From Pseudomonadota bacterium (GTDB lineage: Bacteria > Pseudomonadota > Gammaproteobacteria > Steroidobacterales > Steroidobacteraceae), in contig JAEWBG010000059.1 in the NCBI GenBank assembly GCA_023391335.1, forward strand, positions 3,909 through 67,908: DNA of 64,000 bases, read 5' to 3'. This document shows, one piece after another, positions 53,256 through 63,145 of this stretch. The translations under genes and the position numbers were made by a program. How positions within the stretch are numbered: the stretch's first letter is position 1; each line of letters begins with the position of its first letter. The notes under the pieces were generated by a model. That model saw only the letters and a list, made by a program, of their open reading frames with translations, was not told the DNA's origin and ran no database searches.

Positions 53256-53379
53256 CTAGTGGATAGCGGATGGCGGGCAGTGACTAGGAAGAGAGTCTTC
53301 CGAGACCGCCAAAAGTAGACCGCAGCGGGAAGTTTGGGCAGTTCTTCTGACCATTCACGATCCGCCAGTCACGAGTCAC
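53256..53379. repeat. Inverted pair of TAGTGAC/GGATAGC arrays between tRNA-His and tRNA-Lys
   Basis: The left arm (53256-53288) begins 4 bp after tRNA-His: CTAGTGGATAGCGGATGGCG then CAGTGACTAGG. The right arm (53351-53379) reads CCATTCACGATCCGCC then AGTCACGAGTCAC and ends 9 bp before tRNA-Lys. This shows the arrays also flank RNA genes. Confidence 0.82.
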
Positions 53380-53387
53380 GTCGATGT

Positions 53388-53463
<76 letters not shown>

Positions 53464-53683
53464 CTTTCCTTCGCGCCCTGCGCCCCCTGATTCGATCCAA
53501 AACACGCCGCTTGCGGTTCCTGAAACTCGGCTTCGCCCGGGGCTGCTCAGCCGTTGACGTGTCCGCCCCAGCGGTTCAGAAACAGGGTGATTTCAAGCCT
53601 TCCTTAGGTATACTCCGCGGCCCGCTGCGTCGGTCGGCCGATGCAGAGTACGCGCCTGGATAAGCAATCCCAGACGCTCGGCC

Positions 53684-53769
53684 GCGAAAGTGGCGGAACT
53701 GGTAGACGCGCTGGATTTAGGTTCCAGTGGGTAACCCCCGTGAGGGTTCGAGTCCCTCCTTTCGCACCA
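53684..53769 (+). tRNA. tRNA-Leu (anticodon TAG)
   Basis: 86 bases with the long variable arm of class II tRNAs and encoded CCA. The acceptor GCGAAAG pairs with CTTTCGC. The anticodon stem CTGGA/TCCAG encloses TTTAGGT, which gives TAG. A TATACT at 53609-53614 with a GC-rich discriminator might be a -10 element, but no good -35 accompanies it. It is 44 bp upstream of tig. Confidence 0.96.
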
Positions 53770-53813
53770 CTGATATGAGTGGGCACCGTGCTTCAACACA
53801 GAGGTCTTGATCA

Positions 53814-55106
53814 ATGCACGTTTCGGTAGAGTCGACCGGCACGCTCGAGCGCCGGATGGAAGTTCAGGTGCCTGCTGAGCGCATTCAGAAGGCAGTCGAC
53901 GAACGCCTGCAGAAGCTCAGTCGCACGGTTCGTTTGAAGGGCTTCCGTCCCGGCAAGGTTCCGGTGAAGGTCGTGCGTCAGCAGTTCGGCGAGCAAGTTC
54001 GCCAAGAAGTGCTCGGCGATGTCGTGCAGTCGACGTTTGCGGAGGCGGTTTCTCAAGAGAAGCTCACGCCCGCCGGCGGACCTCGCATCGAGCCGCTGAA
54101 TCTGGAGCAGGGCGGTGATCTCAAATACCGCGCCACGTTCGAAATCGTGCCCCCCATTCAACTTGCACCTGTCGAGAACCTCGAAATTGCGCGTCCCGCG
54201 GTGGAAGTCACGCCAGCCGACGTCGAGACGATGATTCAGAACCTGCGTGAACAGCGTCCTATTTATACGGCGGTCGATCGCGAAGCGAAGGACACGGATC
54301 GCGTCACCATCGACTTCGAGGGTACGGTCGATGGGCAGCCGTTCGAAGGCAACAAGGGCGAGAACATTGCGATCGTCATCGGGGCCGGCCGCATGCTCGC
54401 GGACTTCGAAGCAGGCCTCAAAGGTGCAAAGCCCGGTGAGCAGAAGACGATCGAGCTGGTTTTCCCGGAGAACTATCCCGCGGATCTCGCTGGTAAGAAG
54501 GCAGTGTTCGCCATCAACGTGAAGAGCGTCGAAGAACGCACGCTCCCCGAGCTCGATGACGCGTTCTGCAAATCGTTCGGCATCGAGCAGGGCGGTGCGG
54601 AGCAGTTGCGCAAGGAAGTGGAAGAGAACATGAAGACCGAGCTGGCCGATGCGGTGCGCTCGAATGTGAAGAAGCAGGTAATGGATGGCCTCTTGGCGGC
54701 CAACCAGGTCGAGCTGCCGAAGACCATGGTCGACACGCAAGTGCGCGAGCTCCAAGTCGATGCGGCGCGTCGCATGGGCGCACGCGATGCCTCGCAGATT
54801 CCGCCTGCGGAGAACTTCATGGAAGCGGCGCGGCGCAGAGTTGCGTTGACGTTGCTGGTCAGTGAATTGGTGCGGAGCGCCGGAATTAAGGTGAATCAAT
54901 CGCAGGTGATGGCGCGCTTTCAAGAACTCGCGCAGCAGCTCGATGACCCTGCGCAGGCGCTACAAACGTATCGCCAAAATCCGCAATTGCAGCGGCAGAT
55001 GGAAGCCTCGGTGCTCGAGGACCAGGTTGTCGAGTGGGTGTTGGAGCGCGCTCGGGTGACGGATAAGCCGTCGACCTTTAAAGAAGTGATGAACTTCGGC
55101 GCGTAG
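53814..55106 (+). CDS. tig: Trigger factor
   Basis: 430 residues. Ribosome-bound chaperone and prolyl isomerase at the exit tunnel. The N-terminal ribosome-binding signature GFRPGKVPVKVV is near residue 43. An FKBP-type isomerase domain spans about 150-245 (DRVTIDFEGTVDGQPFEG), and a helical C-terminal domain follows. GAGG lies about 10 bases before the ATG. The tRNA-Leu-tig-clpP-clpX-lon order is classical for gammaproteobacteria. Confidence 0.97.
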   Translation: MHVSVESTGTLERRMEVQVPAERIQKAVDERLQKLSRTVRLKGFRPGKVPVKVVRQQFGEQVRQEVLGDVVQSTFAEAVSQEKLTPAGGPRIEPLNLEQGGDLKYRATFEIVPPIQLAPVENLEIARPAVEVTPADVETMIQNLREQRPIYTAVDREAKDTDRVTIDFEGTVDGQPFEGNKGENIAIVIGAGRMLADFEAGLKGAKPGEQKTIELVFPENYPADLAGKKAVFAINVKSVEERTLPELDDAFCKSFGIEQGGAEQLRKEVEENMKTELADAVRSNVKKQVMDGLLAANQVELPKTMVDTQVRELQVDAARRMGARDASQIPPAENFMEAARRRVALTLLVSELVRSAGIKVNQSQVMARFQELAQQLDDPAQALQTYRQNPQLQRQMEASVLEDQVVEWVLERARVTDKPSTFKEVMNFGA

Positions 55107-55158
55107 AGTGCCTGCGTATGGCGTGCTCGTTGGGAGTGAGGTAGAAAGCTCAAATCGA

Positions 55159-55179
55159 GGACTTGCTCATTGCAAGTTC
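55159..55179. other. Small hairpin between tig and clpP
   Basis: GGACTTGC and GCAAGTTC pair over eight positions with one G-U and a TCATT loop. No T-run follows, so it is probably a processing or stability element rather than a terminator. Confidence 0.4.
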
Positions 55180-55224
55180 GTCCCCACTTCAGCGAGCACA
55201 CTTTAGATCAAAGGCCACAGTCGA

Positions 55225-55860
55225 ATGAGTCGCGGAGCTATGAACCTAGTCCCAATGGTCGTCGAGCAAACGGCTCGCGGCGAACGTGCTTATGACATCT
55301 ATTCGCGCCTGTTGAAGGAGCGAGTGATCTTCATCGTGGGTCCGATCGAGGACCATATGGCGAATTTGATCGTGGCGCAGCTGTTGTTCTTGGAGTCCGA
55401 GAACCCGGAAAAGGACATCGCGCTGTACATCAATTCTCCTGGTGGTTCGGTGAGCGCGGGCCTCTCGATCTACGACACGATGCAATTCATCAAGCCAGAC
55501 GTAAGCACCATGTGCGTAGGTCAGGCAGCCAGCATGGGAGCAGTGCTCCTGGCGGGGGGCGCCAAGGGGAAGCGTTTCTCGTTGCCGCACTCGCGCATCA
55601 TGATTCACCAGCCATTGGCTGGCTTTCAGGGCCAAGCTTCAGACATCGACATTCACGCCCGCGAGGTGCTCGAAACCCGCGACCGCCTGAATCGAATCCT
55701 GTCCAAACATACTGGCCAAACGATCGACAAGATCCGCCAGGACACCGATCGCGACAATTTCATGGGTGGCGAGGCGGCATGCGCCTATGGATTGATCGAC
55801 CGCGTTATGGAACGGCGCGGTGAGGCCACGGCAGCAGCAGCGACACCGTCTGCTAAGTAA
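55225..55860 (+). CDS. clpP: ATP-dependent Clp protease proteolytic subunit
   Basis: 211 residues. Serine protease that forms double heptameric rings with ClpX or ClpA. The catalytic triad Ser103 ([11 protein letters not shown]), His128 (RIMIHQP) and Asp177 (DTDRDNFM) matches E. coli at a constant offset. ATG at 55225 is annotated; ATG at 55240 ([10 protein letters not shown]), with GGAG just upstream, is an alternative. The protein has a short N-terminal propeptide region. clpX follows after 151 bp that contain a perfect hairpin. Confidence 0.97.
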   Translation: MSRGAMNLVPMVVEQTARGERAYDIYSRLLKERVIFIVGPIEDHMANLIVAQLLFLESENPEKDIALYINSPGGSVSAGLSIYDTMQFIKPDVSTMCVGQAASMGAVLLAGGAKGKRFSLPHSRIMIHQPLAGFQGQASDIDIHAREVLETRDRLNRILSKHTGQTIDKIRQDTDRDNFMGGEAACAYGLIDRVMERRGEATAAAATPSAK

Positions 55861-55958
55861 CTCACTTCCATCGGTTTTTTACTTACTCCGGGGCAGATCT
55901 TCGGCCCGGAGCAGGGCGTCTTTGCAGCTTGATGGCGCTGCGTGCTATATAGCCCCGA

Positions 55959-55984
55959 CACCGTTTTCTTGCCCGAAAACGGTG
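55959..55984. other. Perfect hairpin in the clpP-clpX gap
   Basis: CACCGTTTTC and GAAAACGGTG form a perfect 10-bp stem with loop TTGCCC, 27 bases before the clpX ATG. A second hairpin, CTCCGGG/CCCGGAG, lies upstream near 55888-55913. Neither has a T-run. They could set the clpP:clpX mRNA ratio by processing. Confidence 0.5.
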
Positions 55985-56011
55985 GTTCGCGCTGACCTTC
56001 GAGGGTGATCC

Positions 56012-57331
56012 ATGTCCGACGATTCCCGCGGCAAACACGATGACGGCAAGCTGCTCTACTGCTCTTTCTGCGGAAAGAGCCAGCACGAAGTGCGCAAGCT
56101 CATCGCTGGCCCATCTGTGTTCGTATGCGATGAGTGTGTAGAGCTCTGCAACGACATTATCCGCGAGGAGCTCGAAGAGCGCGCCGAGCGCACTCGCGAC
56201 AAGCTGCCCCGCCCTCACGAGATCAAGAAAGTGCTGGATGAGTACGTGATCGGCCAGCAGCGCGCCAAGAAGGTGCTGTCGGTTGCGGTCTACAACCATT
56301 ACAAGCGCTTGCAGACCAAGACCTCCGAGCAGCGTTCGAAGGACGAGGTCGAGCTCGCCAAGAGCAATATCTTGCTGATTGGCCCGACGGGTTGCGGCAA
56401 GACCTTGCTCGCCGAGACATTAGCCCGCCTGCTCAACGTGCCGTTTACGATTGCCGACGCAACCACCCTCACGGAAGCGGGCTATGTCGGTGAGGACGTC
56501 GAGAACATCATTCAAAAGCTGCTACAGAAGTGCGACTACGATGTTGAGAAGGCGCAGACCGGTATCGTCTACATCGACGAGATCGACAAGATTTCGCGCA
56601 AGTCTGACAACCCTTCGATCACACGCGATGTGTCTGGCGAAGGTGTGCAGCAGGCACTGTTGAAGCTTATCGAAGGCACGATTGCTTCCGTGCCGCCGCA
56701 GGGCGGCCGCAAGCATCCGCAGCAGGAATTCTTGCAGGTCGATACTTCGAACATTCTGTTTATATGCGGCGGCGCATTCGCGGGTCTGGAAAAGATCATC
56801 ATGAACCGCACCCAAAAGACCGGCATTGGCTTCACGGCCGATGTGCGCCAGCAGAGCGAACGGCCGCATGGGAGCGACGTGTTCCATGACGTCGAGCCGG
56901 AGGATCTGATCAAGTACGGTTTGATTCCGGAATTCGTCGGTCGTCTGCCGGTTGTCGCAACGCTCGATGAACTCGATGAATCTGCGCTCGTCTCCATTTT
57001 GCTCGAGCCGAAGAACGCGTTGAGCAAGCAGTACCGCAAGCTATTCGACATGGAAGGCGTGGAGCTGGAGTTCCGTCCGGACGCACTCAAGGCAGTGGCC
57101 AAGAAAGCAATGCAGCGTAAAACCGGTGCTCGCGGCTTACGCACCATCCTCGAGAACATCCTGCTCGAGACGATGTACGAATTGCCGTCTTTGAGAAATG
57201 TACAGAAAGTGGTCGTCGACGAGAGCGTCATCCTGGGAGAGAGCAAGCCGTACATTCTTTATGGCAATGCCGAAGATGCACGGTTATCCGCTGTTGAGGA
57301 GCGACGTCCGACAGGTAGCGATCATCATTGA
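56012..57331 (+). CDS. clpX: ATP-dependent Clp protease ATP-binding subunit ClpX
   Basis: 439 residues. Hexameric AAA+ unfoldase that feeds ClpP. The N-terminal zinc-binding domain uses Cys17, Cys20, Cys39 and Cys42. Walker A is GPTGCGKT near residue 122, Walker B is [10 protein letters not shown] near 185, and the ClpP-contacting IGF loop appears as TGIGFTADV near 270. GAGGGTGATCC precedes the ATG. A strong terminator follows the stop. Confidence 0.97.
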   Translation: MSDDSRGKHDDGKLLYCSFCGKSQHEVRKLIAGPSVFVCDECVELCNDIIREELEERAERTRDKLPRPHEIKKVLDEYVIGQQRAKKVLSVAVYNHYKRLQTKTSEQRSKDEVELAKSNILLIGPTGCGKTLLAETLARLLNVPFTIADATTLTEAGYVGEDVENIIQKLLQKCDYDVEKAQTGIVYIDEIDKISRKSDNPSITRDVSGEGVQQALLKLIEGTIASVPPQGGRKHPQQEFLQVDTSNILFICGGAFAGLEKIIMNRTQKTGIGFTADVRQQSERPHGSDVFHDVEPEDLIKYGLIPEFVGRLPVVATLDELDESALVSILLEPKNALSKQYRKLFDMEGVELEFRPDALKAVAKKAMQRKTGARGLRTILENILLETMYELPSLRNVQKVVVDESVILGESKPYILYGNAEDARLSAVEERRPTGSDHH

Positions 57332-57356
57332 TCGCGGACCGGACGGTGAGGAATCA

Positions 57357-57387
57357 ACAGGGCGCTTCGAGCGCCCTGTTTTGTTTT
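57357..57387 (+). terminator. Rho-independent terminator after clpX
   Basis: ACAGGGCGC and GCGCCCTGT form a perfect 9-bp stem with loop TTCGA, followed by TTTGTTTTT. It is a textbook intrinsic terminator on the plus strand, so lon should have its own promoter in 57388-57619. I see no repeat array in that stretch. Confidence 0.9.
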
Positions 57388-57619
57388 TAGCGGTGGAGTT
57401 TCGATCGATGTCGCCGTACGCACCACACGCTGAGATGAATCTCTGCGTCGCAATGAGTTCATCCCTGCATTTCAAATGTGACGTGCGCCGCATCGGCAAA
57501 ACCCGAAAGAATCTGCGCTCCTAAACGCTAGCGAGCGCGCTGTGCTTCCGGTATTTTCCTTAAACACATCTGCGATTCTTCCGTTTCGCAGCAGGACGAC
57601 TCACATATAGGTACTCCGC

Positions 57620-60076
57620 GTGAGCACAGATACTCCCGAAAACGCATCCCCAGAGAACTCGCAACCTGGCAGCCCCACGGCGATCCCCGTGCTGCCGCTG
57701 CGTGATGTCGTCGTCTATCCCCACATGGTCATTCCACTGTTCGTGGGGCGCGAGAAATCCATTCTCGCCCTCGATCAGGCGATGCGCTCCGGCAAGCAGA
57801 TTCTGCTGGTCGCCCAAAAGCAAGCCGATGTGGACGATCCCAGCGCTCAGGATCTGTACCGTCTAGGCACGGTCGCGACGATTCTGCAGTTGCTCAAGCT
57901 GCCGGACGGCACCGTCAAGGTGCTCGTTGAAGGTGCTGAGCGCGCCAAGATCGAGAAGCTCAACACCGGCCAATTCTTCTCGGCCGAGATCAGCCCATAC
58001 AAAGATATCGAGCAGTACGACGACCGCGAAATGGATGTGCTCGCGCGTTCGGTGACGTCCCAGTTCGAGCAGTACGTAAAGCTGAATCGCAAGGTGCCGC
58101 CGGAGGTGCTGACAGCCCTTGCCGGCATCGAACAGCCTGGCCGACTCGCGGATAACGTGGCGGCGCACATGTCGCTGAAGCTCGATGCCAAGCAGAAGGT
58201 GCTCGAGATCCAAGACGTTCGCAAACGCCTCGAACACATCCTCGCTCTCATCGAAGGCGAAATGGATGTACTGCAAATCGAGAAGCGCATCCGTGGCCGC
58301 GTGAAGCAGCAGATGGAAAAGAGCCAGCGCGAGTACTACCTAAATGAGCAGATGAAGGCCATTCAGAAGGAACTCGGCGAAATCGAAGATGCACCGAACG
58401 AACTCGCTGAGCTCGAACAGCGTATTCAGAAGGCGGGCATGCCGAAGGAAGCGCGCGACAAGGCCATGTCAGAGCTCAACAAGTTGAAGCTCATGTCGCC
58501 GATGTCGGCTGAAGCCACGGTGGTGCGTAACTACGTCGATTGGCTGGTGAAGTGCCCTTGGAAGAAGAAGACCAAGGTGCATAACGACATCGCCTTTGCC
58601 GAGAAAGTGCTCGACGAAGATCACTACGGTCTCGAGAAGGTCAAAGAACGCATCGTCGAATATCTCGCCGTGCAGCAGCGTGTGAAGACCTTGAAAGGTC
58701 CGATTCTCTGCTTGGTCGGGCCCCCGGGTGTGGGCAAGACCTCGCTCGGTCAATCGATCGCGAGATCGACGAATCGCAAGTTTGTCCGCATGTCGCTCGG
58801 CGGCGTGCGCGATGAAGCTGAAATTCGCGGGCACCGCCGCACCTACATTGGTTCGATGCCCGGCAAGATCATTCAGAACATGGTGAAGACGGGTGTTCAC
58901 AATCCGCTGTTCTTGCTGGATGAAATCGACAAGATGGCAATGGACTTCCGCGGCGATCCGTCATCCGCGTTGCTCGAGGTTCTCGATCCGGAGCAGAACT
59001 CCACGTTCAGCGATCACTATCTCGAGGTCGACTTCGATTTGTCTGAAGTGATGTTCGTTTGCACTGCGAACAGCCTAAATATTCCGGCTCCGTTGCTCGA
59101 TCGTATGGAAGTAATTCGACTGCCTGGGTACACGGAAGACGAGAAGAGTGCGATCTCGCAGCGGTATCTGTTGCCTAAACAGAAGAAGCAGAACGGCTTG
59201 AAGGACGATGAGTTGAAAGTGTCCGAAGCGACGCTGCTCGACATCATTCGGTACTACACGCGCGAAGCCGGCGTTCGTAACCTCGAGCGCGAGGTGTCGA
59301 AGATCTGCCGCAAGGCCGTGAAGCAGTTGCTGGCCAAGCCCGACACGGGTGTCGTGAACGTCACGCCGAAGAACTTGAGCAAGTATCTGGGTGTACGACG
59401 ATTCCGCTACGGTCGTGCGGAGGAGCAAGATCATGTCGGTCAAGTGACTGGGCTTGCGTGGACCGAAGTCGGCGGCGAATTGCTGACGATCGAAGCAGCC
59501 GTGGTGCCCGGCAAGGGCAAACTCACGCACACCGGCCAACTCGGCGAGGTGATGCAGGAGTCGATTCAGGCAGCGATGACGGTCGTGCGTAGTCGCGCCG
59601 CGGTGCTGGGATTGGATGCTGATTTCTATCAGAAGGTCGACGTGCACATTCACGTGCCGGAAGGCGCAACGCCGAAAGACGGGCCGAGTGCGGGCATCGG
59701 CATGTGCACAGCCCTCGTATCGTCGCTGACGAAAGTCCCAGTGCGTTCCGACGTGGCGATGACGGGCGAAATTACTTTGCGCGGACAGGTGCTCCCGATT
59801 GGCGGCCTGAAGGAGAAGCTGCTGGCGGCTCATCGCGGCGGCATTCGTACGGTCTTGATTCCCGACGACAACACTAAGGATCTGGCGGACATCCCGCAGA
59901 ACATCAAGGACAGTCTCGAAATCAAGCCGGTGAAGTGGATTGATGAAGTCCTGCAAGTCGCGTTGACGCACATGCCTGCTCCTACGCAGGCCGCTACCGA
60001 CGCACCACGCGCGAACGACAAAGGCCGCACGCGCCGCGTTGGAAAGCGCGCGAACAAGCAGGTGAGGGCGCATTAG
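57620..60076 (+). CDS. lon: ATP-dependent protease Lon
   Basis: 818 residues. Homo-hexameric AAA+ serine protease for misfolded and regulatory proteins. An N-terminal substrate-binding LAN domain (about 20-215), a coiled region, Walker [10 protein letters not shown] (about 367), Walker [10 protein letters not shown], and a C-terminal protease domain with the catalytic serine in DGPSAGIGM (about 690) and lysine in [10 protein letters not shown] (about 733). The start is GTG at 57620. The C-terminal tail after 790 is basic ([14 protein letters not shown]). No clear heat-shock promoter was seen. Confidence 0.97.
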   Translation: MSTDTPENASPENSQPGSPTAIPVLPLRDVVVYPHMVIPLFVGREKSILALDQAMRSGKQILLVAQKQADVDDPSAQDLYRLGTVATILQLLKLPDGTVKVLVEGAERAKIEKLNTGQFFSAEISPYKDIEQYDDREMDVLARSVTSQFEQYVKLNRKVPPEVLTALAGIEQPGRLADNVAAHMSLKLDAKQKVLEIQDVRKRLEHILALIEGEMDVLQIEKRIRGRVKQQMEKSQREYYLNEQMKAIQKELGEIEDAPNELAELEQRIQKAGMPKEARDKAMSELNKLKLMSPMSAEATVVRNYVDWLVKCPWKKKTKVHNDIAFAEKVLDEDHYGLEKVKERIVEYLAVQQRVKTLKGPILCLVGPPGVGKTSLGQSIARSTNRKFVRMSLGGVRDEAEIRGHRRTYIGSMPGKIIQNMVKTGVHNPLFLLDEIDKMAMDFRGDPSSALLEVLDPEQNSTFSDHYLEVDFDLSEVMFVCTANSLNIPAPLLDRMEVIRLPGYTEDEKSAISQRYLLPKQKKQNGLKDDELKVSEATLLDIIRYYTREAGVRNLEREVSKICRKAVKQLLAKPDTGVVNVTPKNLSKYLGVRRFRYGRAEEQDHVGQVTGLAWTEVGGELLTIEAAVVPGKGKLTHTGQLGEVMQESIQAAMTVVRSRAAVLGLDADFYQKVDVHIHVPEGATPKDGPSAGIGMCTALVSSLTKVPVRSDVAMTGEITLRGQVLPIGGLKEKLLAAHRGGIRTVLIPDDNTKDLADIPQNIKDSLEIKPVKWIDEVLQVALTHMPAPTQAATDAPRANDKGRTRRVGKRANKQVRAH

Positions 60077-60170
60077 ACGGCGACTACGTCGCCGTGACCG
60101 GGTGAGGCGTTAGGGAAGTGAAACGTGGAGAGCGCGCCGAGCCGCGCTACACCTTTCACTTGCTCACCCG
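60077..60170. repeat. Hairpin plus inverted GTGAGG-type arms after lon
   Basis: A perfect 8-bp hairpin (ACGGCGAC/GTCGCCGT, loop TAC, 60077-60095) starts on the base after the lon stop. It is followed by a left arm CGGGTGAGGCGTTAGGG, AAGTGAAACGTG (60099-60127) facing CACCTTTCACTTGCTCACCCG (60150-60170). An AGCGCG/CGCGCT hairpin lies in the loop. Confidence 0.75.
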
Positions 60171-60201
60171 ATCATATTTTTCACTTTATTCCGCATAACC
60201 G

Positions 60202-60231
60202 TTGACCCTCCCTTTGGTGCGCTGCTATAAC
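60202..60231 (+). promoter_or_regulatory. Sigma70 promoter for hupB
   Basis: TTGACC (60202-60207), 18-bp spacer, TATAAC (60226-60231), then a GC-rich discriminator (GCGCCGCCG). The predicted start near 60238 gives a 45-base leader. Confidence 0.7.
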
Positions 60232-60283
60232 GCGCCGCCGCCGAGAAGGCGGACATTTTCGATTGAGAGCGTAGGTATTTCAC

Positions 60284-60556
60284 ATGAACAAAGCCGAATT
60301 GATCGATGCTGTGAGCGGACAGACGGGCCTGCAAAAGGCTGACGCGACTCGTGCAGTGGATGCCGTGTTCGAGTCCATCACCGCGGCGCTCAAGTCCGGC
60401 GATTCCGTGGCTCTGCTGGGCTTCGGTACCTTTGTCGTGAAGGGTCGTGCCGCTCGTGCTGGTCGCAATCCGCGCACTGGCGAAACAATCGAAATCGCCG
60501 CCAGCAAAGTACCCGCTTTCAAAGCTGGCAAGGCTCTAAAGGATGCTGTAAATTAG
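60284..60556 (+). CDS. hupB: DNA-binding protein HU-beta
   Basis: 90 residues. Small basic nucleoid protein that bends DNA as a dimer. Begins [10 protein letters not shown] and has the DNA-intercalating arm region [18 protein letters not shown] with the conserved proline; [15 protein letters not shown] closes the protein. AGG lies about 10 bases before the ATG, and a good promoter is 50 bp upstream. It lies downstream of lon as in E. coli. Confidence 0.97.
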   Translation: MNKAELIDAVSGQTGLQKADATRAVDAVFESITAALKSGDSVALLGFGTFVVKGRAARAGRNPRTGETIEIAASKVPAFKAGKALKDAVN

Positions 60557-60588
60557 CGCGCCTTTCGCGGGGGCTCGATAGCGAGCGC

Positions 60589-60663
60589 ACCGTGTGAGGT
60601 GTCGGGTCTGATGTGTGAAGCGCGCATTTTGTTTCACACGCTACACCTAGCACGTTACACATC
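60589..60663. repeat. Inverted GTGTGAGGTGT-type arms before tRNA-Val
   Basis: The left arm (60589-60622) contains CCGTGTGAGGTGTCGGG and ATGTGTGAAGC. The right arm (60632-60663) contains TTCACACGCTACACC and ACGTTACACATCGC. The loop is short (about 9 bp) and the right arm ends 3 bp before tRNA-Val. Confidence 0.7.
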
Positions 60664-60666
60664 GCA

Positions 60667-60741
60667 GGGTGCTTAGCTCAGCGGTAGAGCGTCGCCCTTA
60701 CAAGGCGAATGTCGTGGGTTCGATCCCCTCAGCACCCACCA
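60667..60741 (+). tRNA. tRNA-Val (anticodon TAC)
   Basis: 75 bases including CCA. The acceptor GGGTGCT pairs with AGCACCC, the anticodon stem TCGCC/GGCGA encloses CTTACAA, and the T-arm has GTGGGTTCGATCCCCT. Followed by tRNA-Asp after 36 bp, probably one transcript. Confidence 0.96.
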
Positions 60742-60777
60742 CGCCTTCCCCAAGGCGTTAAACATGGTTCTCAGCGC

Positions 60778-60854
60778 GGAGCGGTAGTTCAGCTGGTTAG
60801 AATACCGGCCTGTCACGCCGGGGGTCGCGGGTTCGAGTCCCGTCCGCTCCGCCA
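60778..60854 (+). tRNA. tRNA-Asp (anticodon GTC)
   Basis: 77 bases including CCA. The acceptor GGAGCGG pairs with CCGCTCC, the anticodon stem CCGGC/GCCGG encloses CTGTCAC, and the T-arm is GCGGGTTCGAGTCCCGT. A strong terminator lies 15 bp downstream. Confidence 0.97.
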
Positions 60855-60869
60855 TTTTCTCGATGATTC

Positions 60870-60908
60870 AAAGCCGGAACCTGCGTTCCGGCTTTTGATT
60901 TTTTTTGG
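60870..60908 (+). terminator. Rho-independent terminator after tRNA-Asp
   Basis: AAAGCCGGAA and TTCCGGCTTT form a perfect 10-bp stem with loop CCTGCG, followed by TTGA and a run of eight T. It ends the tRNA-Val/tRNA-Asp transcript before ppiD. Confidence 0.92.
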
Positions 60909-61040
60909 GGTCGGCGCTGCTTAGCCTGTGTTCGCGAGTCGCGAACACGACAAAACCAAACACAATCGGCTCGCCAGTTTGGACCACAGCCGCGCTAACA
61001 TGCGCCCCCCAATCAAGCACTCTGGTTACGACAAGCACCG

Positions 61041-62942
61041 ATGCTGCAGACCATTCACGACAAAGTCACCGGCTGGATTGCAGCCGTATTTCTTGGCGCG
61101 ATCATCCTCGTGTTCATCTTCTGGGGCATCGACTTCAAGTCCGGCGCTGCGCACTACGCGTTGAAGGTCAATGGAGAGCAAGTCTCTATCGAAGAAGTGC
61201 GCCGTGCTTGGCAACAAGAACAGTCGCGATTGCAGCAGCAACTTCGCGGTGAAATTCCAGATCAGCTCGCCAAGGCGCAGCAGTCCGCGCTCATGGATCA
61301 ATTCGTGCGTGAAACCTTGCTGCGTCAGAAGACGCGCAAGCTCGGGTACGCAGTGACCGATCAGGAACTCGCGCAACGAATTCGCGAATTCCCGCAGTTT
61401 CAAGTCGACGGCAAGTTCAACAAAGAGCGCTACAGCGCCGTGCTGCGTTCCAATGGATTGACGGAAACGCAGTTCGAAAATCAGATGCAAGACAACATGC
61501 TCTTGACTCAGCTCGAGTCCGGCGTCGTCAATTCGGCTTTCGCGTTGCCGCACGAGGTGGATCGGCGTTATGCACTCGAGAAGCAGCAGCGCGCAGTCGA
61601 TTACGCGATCATCTCTGCCTCGAGCTTGGCAAACGCTGCGACCGTAACCGACGAGCAAATCAAAAAATATTACGACGAGCATGCAGATCAGTTCATGCTG
61701 CCCGAGTCGGTCGATTTGCAGTACGTGGAGCTGACGCGGGCGCAGGCAGAAGCGAAAGTTGCCGTAGATGAGGCCTCGTTGAAGGACTACTACGAACAGA
61801 ACAAAGAGAAGTTCACTACGCCCGAGCGTCGACGTGCGAGACACATCCTCATCACAACAGAGAACGGTGTGAGCGACGCCGAAGCCAAGAAGAAGGCTGA
61901 GGATCTGACGGCACAAGCCAAAGCCGGTGCGGATTTTGCGGCACTGGCAAGCGCGAATTCCAAAGATGCGGGATCGGCTGCACAAGGCGGAGACCTCGGC
62001 TTCCAAGAGCGCGGCATGTCAGTGGGTCCATTCGATGATGCGTTGTTCTCGATGTCTCAAGGCGAGATCCGCGGTCCGGTAAAAACGCAGTTCGGCTATC
62101 ACATCATCAAGCTCGAGGACGTGCAGCCGGGCGGAGTGCGTCCGTTTGATGAAGTGCGTGCGGAGGTTGAAGCGGACTACCGAGCCGACCGCGCGCAGAG
62201 CATCTTCTACGATGAATCGCAGAAGCTCGCTGATGCGGCGTTCTCGAGTCTCACCGAATTGGACTCCGTTGCGAAGTCGATGAACGTGCCGCTCAAGACC
62301 GTGACGGGTTTCACTCGCGAAGGCGGCGGCGACTTGGATCACGATCCGAACGCGATTGAAGCTGCGTTTAGCGAAGACGTTTTAGAACGCGGGCAAAACA
62401 GCCCCCTCGTTACGATTGGCGAAGATCGCGCGCTGGTTTTGCGAGTCACCAAGCACACGCCGGCAACTCCAAAACCGCTCGATGATGTGCGCGCGCAAAT
62501 TCAAACTGAATTGAAGAATCAAGCGGGCCGAGAAGCTGCGGCTGCAAAAGGCGCCGACTTGGTCGCCCAACTGCAGAAGGGCGAGGCGTGGTCATCGGTG
62601 ATGAGTGGGGCGCAATTGAGCCCCGCAGGCAGACGCGAGATCACTCGCGAGGACACGTCGGCTCCTGCCGAACTGGTGCGTGCTGCGTTCTCCATTCCAT
62701 CTGCGGAAGTGAAAGCAGATAAGCCGCACTTCGAGGGCGTCGCGACCGCGGACGGCAATTACGCAGTGTTTGCGCTCTACGACGTGCACAACGGCGATCC
62801 CGCGAGCGCGCGACCAGAAGAAAAGGATGCGCTACGCCGTCGCAGCGAACGCCAACGCGGCAACGAAGAGTTCGCGGCCTATATCTCAGAAGCGACCCGC
62901 AAAGCCAAGGTCGTGAAGAATAATCAGGTGTTTGAACAGTAG
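61041..62942 (+). CDS. ppiD: Peptidyl-prolyl isomerase D (SurA/PpiD-type periplasmic chaperone)
   Basis: 633 residues. A single N-terminal membrane anchor (about 13-30, AAVFLGAIILVFIFWGI) and a large periplasmic part: a SurA-like N domain (about 40-250), a parvulin domain (about 258-362, RARHILITT to FGYHIIKLED) and a C-terminal helical region. It works with the Sec translocon on newly exported proteins. The N-terminus MLQTIHDKVTGWIA fits the family. It stands downstream of hupB with two tRNAs between, close to the E. coli order. It converges on fabI. Confidence 0.95.
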   Translation: MLQTIHDKVTGWIAAVFLGAIILVFIFWGIDFKSGAAHYALKVNGEQVSIEEVRRAWQQEQSRLQQQLRGEIPDQLAKAQQSALMDQFVRETLLRQKTRKLGYAVTDQELAQRIREFPQFQVDGKFNKERYSAVLRSNGLTETQFENQMQDNMLLTQLESGVVNSAFALPHEVDRRYALEKQQRAVDYAIISASSLANAATVTDEQIKKYYDEHADQFMLPESVDLQYVELTRAQAEAKVAVDEASLKDYYEQNKEKFTTPERRRARHILITTENGVSDAEAKKKAEDLTAQAKAGADFAALASANSKDAGSAAQGGDLGFQERGMSVGPFDDALFSMSQGEIRGPVKTQFGYHIIKLEDVQPGGVRPFDEVRAEVEADYRADRAQSIFYDESQKLADAAFSSLTELDSVAKSMNVPLKTVTGFTREGGGDLDHDPNAIEAAFSEDVLERGQNSPLVTIGEDRALVLRVTKHTPATPKPLDDVRAQIQTELKNQAGREAAAAKGADLVAQLQKGEAWSSVMSGAQLSPAGRREITREDTSAPAELVRAAFSIPSAEVKADKPHFEGVATADGNYAVFALYDVHNGDPASARPEEKDALRRRSERQRGNEEFAAYISEATRKAKVVKNNQVFEQ

Positions 62943-62952
62943 GGTGAGCCAG

Positions 62953-63145
62953 CGGGGATCGTGACTCGGGGATCGTGGATCGACGAACTCCGAACCCCGA
63001 ACCCTGCCGCACATGGATGTGCTAATGCCGCGAAAGGCAGGACGCCGAGAGCGGCCGAACCCCGAACCCCGAACCCCGAACCCTGCCGCACACGGATGTG
63101 CTAATGCCGCGAGAGGCAGGACGCCGAAAGCGGCCGAACCCCGAA
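62953..63145. repeat. CCCGAAC array with two tandem 79-bp composite units
   Basis: Begins with GGGATCGTG-type words, then two copies of CCGAACCCTGCCGC + GCACAYGGATGTGC palindrome + GCCGCGARAGGCAGGACGCC + GARAGCGGCCGAACCCC. The same point of each unit is at 63002 and 63081, 79 bp apart. Between them the CCCGAAC heptamer repeats four times. It fills the convergent gap from near the ppiD stop to the fabI stop. Confidence 0.88.
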
